A stretch of DNA of 64,000 bases from NCBI RefSeq assembly GCF_000253255.1, contig NC_015580.1, positions 403,001 to 467,000 of the forward strand, read 5' to 3'. A model generated the notes under the pieces. The model was given only the letters and a program-made list of their open reading frames with translations. It searched no databases and had not been told where the DNA came from. Numbering within the stretch: the first letter of the stretch is position 1; the number at the start of each line of letters is the position of its first letter. Made by a program: the position numbers and the translations under genes. Positions 1-15,563 of this stretch are shown here, in pieces. The stretch is from Novosphingobium sp. PP1Y. Lineage in GTDB: Bacteria > Pseudomonadota > Alphaproteobacteria > Sphingomonadales > Sphingomonadaceae.

Positions 1-1
1 G

Positions 2-268
2 GTCGAGGCGCTCGAGGCGCGTCTGCAGCACATCAAGACGCCGCTTTCGCTTTCCGTGCTGGGCTGCGTGGTCAATGGCCCGGGCGAAGCCCGCGAAACC
101 GACATCGGCATTACCGGCGGTGGCAATGGCAAGCACATGGTCTATCTCTCCGGGGTGACCGACCACCATGTGCAGAGCGATGACATGCTCGATCACATAG
201 TTTCGCTGGTGGAAGCCAAGGCGGCGGAGATCGAGGCTGCCGAGGCGCAGGCCCAGGCGGCCGAGTAA
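2..268 (+). CDS. ispG: 4-hydroxy-3-methylbut-2-enyl diphosphate synthase (flavodoxin/ferredoxin), C-terminal part
   Basis: This is the C-terminal end of IspG (GcpE), which makes HMBPP from MEcPP in the non-mevalonate isoprenoid pathway using a [4Fe-4S] cluster. The visible part carries the family signature VLGCVVNGPGEA with one of the cluster cysteines, followed by ADIGITGGG-like sequence (here TDIGITGGG). The reading frame is open from base 2, so the gene starts outside the window and only about 88 residues are seen. The end is an Ala/Glu-rich tail typical of alphaproteobacterial copies. The product is cytosolic. Confidence 0.93.
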   Translation, partial: VEALEARLQHIKTPLSLSVLGCVVNGPGEARETDIGITGGGNGKHMVYLSGVTDHHVQSDDMLDHIVSLVEAKAAEIEAAEAQAQAAE

Positions 269-338
269 GTCCCTCCTGCGTCGCTTCGCCGTGCGCTTTA
301 CGCCGGTTTAAGGCTTTGGCGCATAGCCTGCACGGGCC

Positions 339-875
339 ATGCGCAAGGGACCGATCATCCTTCTCGTCGGGACGGCCGCCGTCGTCGGCTGGATTGCGCC
401 TGGACTGGAGGCAGGCAACGGGCGCCGTCCTGCCGCCAGCATCAATCCTGTCGAGGTTGCGAGCCGCGAAGTCCGGCAGAATCGCCGCGATGCCTGGCTG
501 GCCGGCGAAACCGTGCTGCCGCGCGAACCTGACGGTCATTTCTATGCCGATGCGATGGTCGGCAATGCGCGCACGCATTTTCTCGTCGATACGGGCGCCA
601 GCATTGTCGCTCTCACGGGCGCCGATGCGCAGGCGATCGGCCTCGAGTGGGACGATTCGGATCTCGTCGGGGTCGGGCGCGGGGCAAGCGGTCCGGTCTA
701 TGGCGTACCGGTCCGGCTGGAGCGCCTGGAACTGGGCGGCTTCGAAGCGCGTGACGTCGAGGCGGCGATCATTCCCGAGGGGCTCGACGTTTCGCTTCTC
801 GGCCAGTCGTTCCTCTCGAAGCTGAGCGGGGTGCGGATCGAGGACGATCGCCTGGTTATCGGACCGGTAAGCTGA
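339..875 (+). CDS. Membrane-anchored retropepsin-like aspartyl protease (TIGR02281-type)
   Basis: A 178-residue protein with one N-terminal hydrophobic segment (about residues 5-20) that would anchor it in the inner membrane, and a periplasmic retropepsin-like domain. The catalytic motif DTGAS is at residues 84-88, preceded by the hydrophobic FLV strand. A second conserved block, LLGQSFL, lies near the C terminus. Single-domain clan AA proteases of this type are common in Alphaproteobacteria and are thought to act as homodimers. It lies 70 bp after ispG on the same strand and may be read with it. The substrate is unknown. Confidence 0.85.
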   Translation: MRKGPIILLVGTAAVVGWIAPGLEAGNGRRPAASINPVEVASREVRQNRRDAWLAGETVLPREPDGHFYADAMVGNARTHFLVDTGASIVALTGADAQAIGLEWDDSDLVGVGRGASGPVYGVPVRLERLELGGFEARDVEAAIIPEGLDVSLLGQSFLSKLSGVRIEDDRLVIGPVS

Positions 876-887
876 TCCCCGGCTCGC

Positions 888-1022
888 TCACGCGCCGAGC
901 AGCGCTGCGGTGCTGCTGAACGCCCCGCTGAACTCCGCAAGGCCGGACCACACCACGAAGGCCAGCATGGCAATCACCGAGGCGGCTGCGGCGCTGCTGA
1001 CAGGGGACTCGTGACGTTTCAT
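888..1022 (-). CDS. Small single-span membrane protein, hypothetical
   Basis: A 44-codon ORF starting MKRHESPVSS followed by one hydrophobic stretch (about residues 11-35), which would be a single transmembrane helix. An in-frame upstream Met would give 67 residues, but the added N terminus looks like translated non-coding GC-rich sequence, so the internal ATG at 1022 is preferred. It lies in the 261-bp gap between the converging protease and MFS genes. No family is recognised. It could be real or a chance ORF. Confidence 0.4.
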   Translation of the reverse strand: MKRHESPVSSAAAASVIAMLAFVVWSGLAEFSGAFSSTAALLGA

Positions 1023-1136
1023 CGGTTCCGGCCTTGCGAGAGCGGGGGCGAGCGCCTCTATGCCGCTCCGCCCGCTCGAAGGCCATGTCACCGGTCGAAC
1101 CGGATATGTCGCCCGTCGAACCCGCGACCGGCCAGC

Positions 1137-2333
1137 CTATGCTGCCTCTTTGCGATAGGGCCCGAGCGTGGCGATCAGGACGACGACGACAGCGAGGAAC
1201 AGGGCCGAGCTCACCAGGGCGATGTCGTAATTGCCGGTGACGTCCACCGACCATCCGAACAGCATGGGGCCGAAGCTGGCTCCGAAGCTGAACAGGCCGA
1301 GGATGACGCCATATGTCGCGCCGTAGTTCTCGAGGCGGGCATAGCGGCTGGTGAAATAGGCCAGCATGTCGACTTCGGCTCCGGCGGCGAGGCCGAGGAG
1401 CATCGCAGCGGGGACGACCGGTCCGCCAAAGCGCAGCAGCAGGCTGGCGATGACGGGTGAAAGCAGGAACAGGCTGGCGACATAGGGAGCGTGGAAGCGG
1501 TCGAAGAGGTAACCGACCACTACGCGCGCGGCGAGGACCGCCACGCCCACGCTGGCCGCGACTTGCGCCGCCTGGGTCGAAGCTATGCCGCGATCAACCA
1601 GCATCGGCACGAGATGGACGATGAGGCCGGCCACGATCAGCCCGAGCAGGAAGCCGATGACGATGAGTACAAGGGTCGCTCGGTTGGCCTCGAAGCGGCC
1701 GCGACCGATCCGGGAACCTGTCTTTGTATCCGGCGTTTCTCGCCCCGTGAGCAGGCTGACCGGCAGGCCGATGAGGATCGTCACGGCGGCCATGGCCAGC
1801 ACTGCATTGCGCCAGCCGTAAGCGACGAAGACCGGGCCCAGCAGGGCCGGTGCCAGCACTGCCGCTACGCCCGTACCCAGCAGCATCAGGCCGAGCGCAA
1901 GGCCCCTTGCGCGATCGAAGCGGATCGACACGACCCGGGCCCAGATCGCGGGCGTCGTTCCGCAGCCTGCCAGAGAGACCATGAGCCAAAGTGCGTACCA
2001 GGCCGGGATCGACGGCCCGGCCTGGGCCAGCAGGACGAGGGCGACAGGAGTGGCGAGGTAGCTGACAATGGCAATGCGGCGCGCGCCGAAGCGGTCTGCC
2101 AGGCGACCGACGACGGGGGCCGAGAGGAAGATGCCCAGCTGCTGGAATGTCGCCGCACCCGAAACGGCCGCCCGGCTCCACCCGAATTCGTCCTGCAGCG
2201 GCTGCACGAAGAGTCCCAGAGAGTAGAAGCCGATGCCGGTCATGCCGACGCTGATGGCCAGCGCCGCAGCCAGCACTGCGGGCCAGCCCTGCGCAAATTC
2301 GCGCCGCGCGGCGCCGGGGATCGTTGCAGTCAT
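1137..2333 (-). CDS. MFS transporter
   Basis: About 398 residues with the 12-helix pattern of the major facilitator superfamily. Motif A is recognisable after the second helix as GRLADRFGARR, and the second half carries a weaker copy (GYLFDRFHAPY). The N terminus resembles monocarboxylate/oxalate-formate type MFS proteins (GFYSLGLFVQPLQDEFGWSR). The substrate cannot be told from sequence. The start at 2333 (MTATIPG) leaves a short cytoplasmic lead before helix 1. ATG at 2351 and a start at 2390 are also in frame, and none has a clear ribosome binding site. It lies downstream of rpoC on the same strand but beyond a strong terminator, so it is probably transcribed separately. Confidence 0.85.
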   Translation of the reverse strand: MTATIPGAARREFAQGWPAVLAAALAISVGMTGIGFYSLGLFVQPLQDEFGWSRAAVSGAATFQQLGIFLSAPVVGRLADRFGARRIAIVSYLATPVALVLLAQAGPSIPAWYALWLMVSLAGCGTTPAIWARVVSIRFDRARGLALGLMLLGTGVAAVLAPALLGPVFVAYGWRNAVLAMAAVTILIGLPVSLLTGRETPDTKTGSRIGRGRFEANRATLVLIVIGFLLGLIVAGLIVHLVPMLVDRGIASTQAAQVAASVGVAVLAARVVVGYLFDRFHAPYVASLFLLSPVIASLLLRFGGPVVPAAMLLGLAAGAEVDMLAYFTSRYARLENYGATYGVILGLFSFGASFGPMLFGWSVDVTGNYDIALVSSALFLAVVVVLIATLGPYRKEAA

Positions 2334-2440
2334 CGCGCGATCATGACGCATGACGGTGGGCGCGGCGCAAGGCGGTACATTCGCGATCACCGTGGGGCGA
2401 TCACCGGGCCGTCACGGCAGGGCTGAACCGCAGGCCCGAC

Positions 2441-2476
2441 AAAGCAAAGGCCCCGCCGGATCGCTCCGGCGGGGCC
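2441..2476 (-). terminator. Rho-independent terminator after rpoC
   Basis: A 12-bp GC-rich inverted repeat (2449-2460 with 2465-2476, loop of four) is followed on the minus strand by TTTGCTTTG. It lies 35 bp past the rpoC stop and should end the rpoB-rpoC transcript. Confidence 0.85.
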
Positions 2477-2510
2477 CTGTTTGTCGCCTGTCAGGCTGGA
2501 GGGGTGAGGC

Positions 2511-6803
<4,293 letters not shown>

Positions 6804-6881
6804 AGTTCAGTCCCCAACAGGGTGAATTCTCTTGGCGGGTGGAGAGGGGAGGGCGGAGCGTGGAAGCCCCGCCCGATCCCG

Positions 6882-11036
<4,155 letters not shown>

Positions 11037-11156
11037 GTGGGGTTCTTGCCTCTTCGCTTCTCAAAAGGGACCGATTCGTGATGAACGGTCCGGAAAAATT
11101 TCGTCTTCGCGAGGACGATTTTCCGCCCGATGGACGGATCACCTGAAACACCAAAA

Positions 11157-11204
11157 GGCCGCTCGGCATGCCCGGAATCCCGAGCATCGGGGTCCGAAGC
11201 GGCC
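11157..11204 (-). promoter_or_regulatory. Terminator-like hairpin in the rpoB leader (possible attenuator)
   Basis: Read on the minus strand, GGCCGCTTCGG (11204-11194) pairs with CCGAGCGGCC (11166-11157), enclosing a second GC-rich stem, and is followed by TTTTGG. It lies between the predicted rpoB start of transcription (about 11294) and the rpoB ATG (11036). This is the arrangement expected of an attenuator or processing hairpin. A terminator for an unseen upstream minus-strand RNA is the alternative. Confidence 0.45.
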
Positions 11205-11300
11205 TGCAGCCTCTGCGTCAGATGAATACCCGGACCGCTTCCTTCCTGGACGTGTCCCCGCGCATGGACCCGCCTTGCTCGAAGCGCCGAGCGAGGTGTG

Positions 11301-11329
11301 CATATAGGAGTGCGCCCCTGCACTGTCAA
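11301..11329 (-). promoter_or_regulatory. Sigma-70 promoter of rpoB-rpoC
   Basis: On the minus strand TTGACA (11329-11324) and TATATG (11306-11301) are separated by exactly 17 bp. This is the best vegetative promoter in the region and points at rpoB. Confidence 0.75.
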
Positions 11330-11473
11330 ACGATCCCATGGCCACCTCGCGAAGGCGAAGCGGGGGCAGGTGGATTTGCGGTGCGCGAGCGACCGGTGGA
11401 GCATTCATGGCGTTGATCCGATGCGATATTCACGCGTTGGCTGCGATTTTCCGGTGAACGTCAAATGAACGCA

Positions 11474-11490
11474 CTGTCATGCGCTGACAG
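11474..11490. repeat. Inverted repeat CTGTCA-N5-TGACAG (possible operator)
   Basis: A perfect 6-bp inverted repeat with a 5-bp spacer is followed about 10 bp later by a smaller one (CAGT-GTCTG-ACTG). Both lie in the roughly 280-bp stretch between the rpoB promoter and the plus-strand gene at 11607. They could be a regulator site for that gene. No regulator is identified. Confidence 0.3.
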
Positions 11491-11606
11491 GGCAACTACA
11501 GTGTCTGACTGTCCAAGTATCAATTCGTCGCATTTGGCCTGTCGACTTGTCCTGTATTGGCGGTCTTGACGGTAACTCTTTCAAGTCGGCGTGCATTGTA
11601 CCGGGC

Positions 11607-12779
11607 ATGACAGAAGTACGCACACGTTCGCCCCGCGCCCTGACGGCGGTTGCCGCTGTCCTGGTGCTTGGTTCCACGCCGGTCCTGGCGCAGGACAGTG
11701 GGGCGTCCGCGCCCGCGCTGAGCCTGCCGCAGGACGTGAACACCGCTTCGCCCGTCGACGCATCGAGATCGGCAGCCCCGGTCACGAACTCAGCCGAGCA
11801 GCCGCCTGCGGTCCAGCCTGGCATCGTGCTCCCGCAGGCGCAGCCGGCACGGGATGCATCGGTTCCGCGGCCGGTAGTCATGCCGGTGGCGCCCGTGGTT
11901 GAGCCCGAGACCACGACCGCCAGTTCCGCAGCTGCGAACGGTCCAGCGGATGCTGCCCCCGAAGAGCGCAGCCAGGCCCAGCGCACGACGGCAAGCGAAC
12001 CGAACGCGCGCGGCGCAAGCCGAGGCCGCGCCGCGGAGCCGGTTGTCGTGCCCAGCGAAGGCCGGGTCGGTACGGCCGCCGACGGCGCGCTTGCGCAGGG
12101 CGATGTTGCAGACCCGGTGCCGGCCTCGCCGCTCGGTACGGTCCCGCCTGCCGATCCCGACGCCGATGCCGATGCCGATGCCGGTCTCGATGCCGGCGCT
12201 GCGATCGATACGCCCCCGGCCGATGACGGCGGCGACTTGCCCGTCGAGGGGATTCTCGGTCTGCTTGCCGCGGCAGGCATAGCCGGTGCGGGCATCATGG
12301 CCATGCGTTCGCGCCGCAAGCGGGTTCGCCAGCCTCGCTCGCGTGAGCCTTTGCCCGGGTCGTACAAGCCCGCTGCCGCCTATCGCCCGGCCTCGGCCTC
12401 GGCCTCTGCTGCCGCTTCGGCGTCGAACGCTTCGAGGGCTGCGGCCATGACGGCCGGTGGTTCGGCGGCCATGGGAAGTCCTGCTGCGACCGCCCCGGCA
12501 AGTCGCCCGCTCGAGCGCAAGGTCCAGGCCCCGGTCGCAGACAGCGGACCGGTTCCGACCGGTGAGGAGCGCCGCGAACTGCTCGAAAGCATGGCAGCGG
12601 CGCCGCCGGACGCCGGCAACCCCTTCACCTCGCGCAAGGCTCGCTTGCGCCGCGCGCGGATCCAGCTCCAGCACCGCGAACACCTGCAAAAGCAGGGAAT
12701 GGCCCAGTCCTTCGACTGGCGCACCTACCGGCCTGCGACCAAGCCCTCCACCCCTACGCCCCCACTGGTCGAGGCCTGA
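11607..12779 (+). CDS. Exported low-complexity membrane protein, hypothetical
   Basis: A 390-residue protein of unknown function. The chosen ATG (11607) gives a clean signal peptide ending VLAQ, whereas the upstream in-frame start would bury it. A long Pro/Ala/Ser-rich extracytoplasmic region of about 190 residues contains a DADADADA tract. It is followed by one transmembrane helix (starting EGILGLLAAAGIAGAG) and a basic cytoplasmic stop-transfer sequence RSRRKR. The cytoplasmic tail of about 150 residues is Ala/Ser-rich, then has a basic helical end with QSFDWRTYRP. It resembles a cell-envelope tether or LPXTG-less anchor, but no family is recognised. A terminator follows. Confidence 0.8.
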   Translation: MTEVRTRSPRALTAVAAVLVLGSTPVLAQDSGASAPALSLPQDVNTASPVDASRSAAPVTNSAEQPPAVQPGIVLPQAQPARDASVPRPVVMPVAPVVEPETTTASSAAANGPADAAPEERSQAQRTTASEPNARGASRGRAAEPVVVPSEGRVGTAADGALAQGDVADPVPASPLGTVPPADPDADADADAGLDAGAAIDTPPADDGGDLPVEGILGLLAAAGIAGAGIMAMRSRRKRVRQPRSREPLPGSYKPAAAYRPASASASAAASASNASRAAAMTAGGSAAMGSPAATAPASRPLERKVQAPVADSGPVPTGEERRELLESMAAAPPDAGNPFTSRKARLRRARIQLQHREHLQKQGMAQSFDWRTYRPATKPSTPTPPLVEA

Positions 12780-12815
12780 TCGCCAGCCGCCAATCCCTCG
12801 GGCGGCCGGTGACGA

Positions 12816-12848
12816 CGGGGCGACTCCCAGCGAGTCGCCCCGTTTTTT
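12816..12848 (+). terminator. Rho-independent terminator
   Basis: A 10-bp stem CGGGGCGACT/AGTCGCCCCG with a 7-nt loop and then TTTTTT. It ends the transcript of the exported protein gene at 11607-12779. Confidence 0.9.
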
Positions 12849-12904
12849 CGCGTGCTTTCGGCGCGCGGGTCCAGGCGCTGCCGCCGCCAGGCCGGGCTTG
12901 AGGT

Positions 12905-13010
12905 CCTTGTTTTTCCGTAATTCGATGAGTGAATTATCGTTTTTCAATATTATTATTTGACAATAAGGCGGTGTAAAATTATTGATTATCGATATTGAAC
13001 ATATCGGAGA
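12905..13010 (+). promoter_or_regulatory. AT-rich promoter/operator region of the DUF2975 cassette
   Basis: This stretch is strikingly AT-rich against a GC-rich background. It holds TTGACA (12957-12962) with TATTGA 17 bp downstream as a likely -35/-10 pair, and a TATCGATA palindrome at 12987-12994. A near-palindrome TCAATATT/ATTTGA lies just upstream of the -35. These could be sites for the XRE regulator encoded at 13782. Confidence 0.5.
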
Positions 13011-13017
13011 ACGAACA

Positions 13018-13200
13018 ATGACCACTTACAACGTGCAAGCCGCATCCCGTCCCGCAGCCGTCGTCATGGCCCTTACCTTCATGGCTGCCTTCTGGGTTCC
13101 CACCCTGTCGAGCCCGTCGCAGGCTGCCACGGTGCAAGCCGCCGCTTCCGTCCGGGGTGATGCGATCGTCGTCGGCTATGTCGCGCCGACGCTGATGTGA
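13018..13200 (+). CDS. Small exported or membrane peptide, hypothetical
   Basis: A 60-residue product starting MTTYNVQAAS, with a hydrophobic stretch (about residues 14-25) that could be a signal peptide cleaved near SQAA or a single membrane anchor. GGAGA lies 7-11 bp upstream of the ATG at 13018. A longer reading from 12982 has no ribosome binding site. It is the first gene of a three-gene cassette, 21 bp before the DUF2975 gene. No family is recognised. Its position suggests a small membrane or periplasmic partner of that protein. Confidence 0.6.
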   Translation: MTTYNVQAASRPAAVVMALTFMAAFWVPTLSSPSQAATVQAAASVRGDAIVVGYVAPTLM

Positions 13201-13221
13201 TCTGAAAAGGAGGTTGCCGAC

Positions 13222-13782
13222 ATGAACGCCATCACCCGCCTCGCCAACGATCCCCTCCTGTCGATCGCCAAGGGGATCCTTTACTTCCTGATGGTCGCGA
13301 TGGGCGTGGGCGCCGCGGGGTGCCTGGCGGGAATGATCGGCCTCTTCGCCTTTCCCGGACAGATCTCCGTCGAATTGGGCAAGGATGCTCCTGGCTTCGA
13401 TTTCGTTCAGTTCCGCTGGCTCCTGGAGCTGGTGCTGGCCCTCGCCATCGCGCTGCTCGCGATGCTGGGCATGATCTTGCTGCACCTCAAGCGCATCGTT
13501 GATACGGTCGGGCAGGGCGATCCCTTCGTGCCCGACAACGCGACGCGGCTGACCCGGATGGCGTGGCTTTCGCTCGCGGTACAGCTTGTCAGCCTGCCGA
13601 TCTCCGGGCTCGGCACGTGGATCCACAAGGTCACCGAAGGCGTAGGCGCCGACAAGGGCGATTTCCAGATCGATGGCGGGGTCGACGGCAATGGCCTGCT
13701 GCTGATGCTGATTCTCTTCATTCTTGCCCGTGTCTTCCGTAAGGGCGCCGAGATGCGCGCCGAGCTGGAAGGAACCGTCTAA
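13222..13782 (+). CDS. DUF2975 family integral membrane protein
   Basis: A 186-residue protein with four predicted transmembrane helices. It carries the DUF2975 features: a GDPFVPDNATRL loop after helix 2, and a last helix ending in LARVFRKGAEMRAELEGTV. A strong AAGGAGG ribosome binding site precedes the ATG. Its stop codon overlaps the start of the XRE gene (TAATG), so the two are translationally coupled. DUF2975 and this XRE type are a recurrent pair in bacteria. The membrane protein probably controls or is controlled by the regulator, but the function is unknown. Confidence 0.88.
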   Translation: MNAITRLANDPLLSIAKGILYFLMVAMGVGAAGCLAGMIGLFAFPGQISVELGKDAPGFDFVQFRWLLELVLALAIALLAMLGMILLHLKRIVDTVGQGDPFVPDNATRLTRMAWLSLAVQLVSLPISGLGTWIHKVTEGVGADKGDFQIDGGVDGNGLLLMLILFILARVFRKGAEMRAELEGTV

Positions 13783-14036
13783 TGCCCGAGGATACAGTCG
13801 ATGGGGGCACTATCGTGGTTCGTCTCGATGACCTGCTCTACGCCCGCCGCATGACCCTGACGCAGCTGGCAGAGCGCATCGGGATTACCCTGGCCAACCT
13901 CTCGATCCTCAAGACCGGCAAGGCCAAGGCGATCCGTTTCTCCACGCTCGAGGCGATCTGCCGCGAGCTGGAGTGCCAGCCCGGGGACCTGTTGGGGTAC
14001 GAGCCGGTCGGCGCGGGGGCGTCCTCGGAGGCCTGA
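13782..14036 (+). CDS. XRE/YozG-type helix-turn-helix transcriptional regulator
   Basis: An 84-residue DNA-binding protein of the Cro/CI-like YozG family. The helix-turn-helix spans about residues 24-50 (MTLTQLAERIGITLANLSIL, then KTGKAKAIRF), followed by the family's CRELECQPGDLLGYEP ending. It overlaps the upstream DUF2975 gene by one base. Such regulators usually act on their own cassette promoter, here the AT-rich region around 12905-13010. The effector is unknown. Confidence 0.9.
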   Translation: MPEDTVDGGTIVVRLDDLLYARRMTLTQLAERIGITLANLSILKTGKAKAIRFSTLEAICRELECQPGDLLGYEPVGAGASSEA

Positions 14037-14059
14037 GGCCACCCATCCGCAAGAACGGC

Positions 14060-14098
14060 GCGGCGCCCGACTTCCCCGTCCGGCGCCGCACGGCTTTG
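14060..14098 (+). terminator. Weak terminator-like hairpin after the XRE gene
   Basis: GCGGCGCC (14060-14067) pairs with GGCGCCGC (14082-14089), followed by ACGGCTTTG. The stem is strong but the T-run is poor, so termination may be partial. Confidence 0.4.
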
Positions 14099-14099
14099 C

Positions 14100-14397
14100 T
14101 TGACTCTCCGGTGCAAATCGGCCAATGGCCCGCTCCGACCGGCAGGCCCTGCGCCTGTCGATCATCCGTCCGAGACAGTTGGTGCCGTTTTGCGGCTTAA
14201 TTTCCAGCCTAGACGGGGAACAGGAAATTTTCCGGCCCCTCGCTCCTTTTCGAAGCGTGGTGCCCAGATCGTGCTTCGGCACGAGAACTCCTTCCCCATC
14301 GACAACGGACTCGCCCGAAGTGCTTTTGCGCTTCGGACAAACGTAGCCGGCCGTGCGGGGCGAAACCCCCAAGCGGTCACATGTGAAGGAGTAAGGC
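14100..14397 (+). ncRNA. Probable ribosomal protein L10 leader upstream of rplJ
   Basis: A 298-base stretch with no gene precedes rplJ. It begins with TTGACT (14100), a possible -35 with a poorly matched -10. It contains a UUCG-capped hairpin CGTGC-TTCG-GCACG (14270-14283) and a 9-bp hairpin CCGAAGTGC-TTTT-GCGCTTCGG (14315-14336, one G-U pair). L10 leaders that bind the L10(L12)4 complex and repress rplJL translation occupy this position in many bacteria. I have not matched the RNA family consensus, so the exact bounds are uncertain. Confidence 0.45.
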
Positions 14398-14913
14398 ATG
14401 GATCGTTCGCAGAAAGCCGAATCGGTCGCCCAGCTCAACGCGGTCTTCAACGAGGTCGGCGTGGTGGTCATCACCCGCAACCTCGGCATGTCGGTGGCCC
14501 AGTCCACCGAACTGCGCAACAAGATCCGTGAAGCCGGTGCGTCCTACAAGGTTGCGAAGAACCGTCTTGCCAAGCTTGCCATCGCGGACACCGACTACGT
14601 CGGTATCGGCGACTTCCTGACCGGCCCGACGGCCATCGCCACTTCGGTGGACCCCGTCGCAGCCGCCAAGGCCGTCGTCGATTTCGCCAAGACGACCGAC
14701 AAGATCGAGATCGTCGGCGGCGCGATGGGTTCGCAGGTTCTGAACGCGGACGGCGTCAAGGCTCTCGCCTCGATGCCCTCGCTCGACGAACTGCGCGCCA
14801 AGCTCATCGGTCTCGTCCAGGCTCCGGCCACGAAGATCGCCCAGCTTTCGACCGCTCCGGCGGCCAAGCTGGCCCGTGTCTTCGGCGCCTACGCCGCCAA
14901 GGACGCTGCCTGA
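14398..14913 (+). CDS. rplJ: 50S ribosomal protein L10
   Basis: A 171-residue L10, the stalk base that binds 23S rRNA and L7/L12 dimers. The N-terminal RNA-binding domain includes VVVITRNLGMSVAQ and YKVAKNRLAKLA, and the C-terminal helix that carries L12 follows. GAAGGAG lies just upstream of the ATG. It is first in an operon with rplL, 89 bp away. The usual upstream rplKA and downstream rpoBC genes are not next to it here. Confidence 0.98.
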   Translation: MDRSQKAESVAQLNAVFNEVGVVVITRNLGMSVAQSTELRNKIREAGASYKVAKNRLAKLAIADTDYVGIGDFLTGPTAIATSVDPVAAAKAVVDFAKTTDKIEIVGGAMGSQVLNADGVKALASMPSLDELRAKLIGLVQAPATKIAQLSTAPAAKLARVFGAYAAKDAA

Positions 14914-15002
14914 GCGCAAGTCGAAGCAATTCGATTCGAAACGATTTATCCCGCCTGGTTGCATGAGGCACCGGCGGGACCACAGATCAGGAGTTAATTA
15001 TC

Positions 15003-15377
15003 ATGGCCGATATCGCCAAGCTTGTTGAAGAACTGTCGCAGCTGACCGTCCTCGAGGCCGCTGACCTCGCCAAGGCTCTCGAAGAAGCATGGGGCGTGAG
15101 CGCCGCTGCTGCCGTGGCCGTTGCCGCTGCTCCGGCCGGTGGCGAAGCCGCTGCCGTCGAAGAGAAGACCGAATTCGACGTCGTCCTCACCGGCGACGGT
15201 GGCAAGAAGATCCAGGTCATCAAGGAAGTCCGCGCCATCACCGGCCTGGGCCTCGCTGAAGCCAAGGCTCTCGTTGAAGGCGCTCCCAAGCCCGTCAAGG
15301 AAGGCGTCAACAAGGCTGAAGCCGAAGAGATCAAGAAGAAGATCGAAGAAGCCGGCGGCACCGTCGAGCTCAAGTAA
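15003..15377 (+). CDS. rplL: 50S ribosomal protein L7/L12
   Basis: A 124-residue L7/L12 stalk protein that recruits translation GTPases. The N-terminal dimerisation domain (ADIAKLVEELSQLTVLEAADL), the Ala-rich hinge and the C-terminal domain with the factor-binding helix (KEVRAITGLGLAEAKALVE) are all present. A terminator follows 33 bp after the stop, so the transcript ends here instead of continuing into rpoB as in most bacteria. Confidence 0.99.
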   Translation: MADIAKLVEELSQLTVLEAADLAKALEEAWGVSAAAAVAVAAAPAGGEAAAVEEKTEFDVVLTGDGGKKIQVIKEVRAITGLGLAEAKALVEGAPKPVKEGVNKAEAEEIKKKIEEAGGTVELK

Positions 15378-15410
15378 TCTTCTTTCCGGATTTTTCGGAA
15401 CGAAACAGGG

Positions 15411-15440
15411 AAGGGCGGCTCCATTGGGGCCGCCCTTTTT
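15411..15440 (+). terminator. Rho-independent terminator after rplL
   Basis: GGGCGGC pairs with GCCGCCC across a short loop, followed by TTTTT. It ends the rplJL operon. Confidence 0.9.
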
Positions 15441-15563
15441 CTTTGCGCGCCGTTCTGCTCGCTGTCCCGGCAACGTCGCGCGCCGCGAAAAGCAACCACG
15501 GTTCCCTTTCGTCATGATTCTTGGCATGGTCGATCCCCGCCCACGTGGCAGCTGAAGGGACGC

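Noticed and set aside
12150..12205. Tandem GCCGATGCC-type repeats as a possible variable-number or phase-variation tract
   Set aside because: They encode the Asp-Ala run inside a longer disordered region and are imperfect. No frameshift potential is evident since the period is six.
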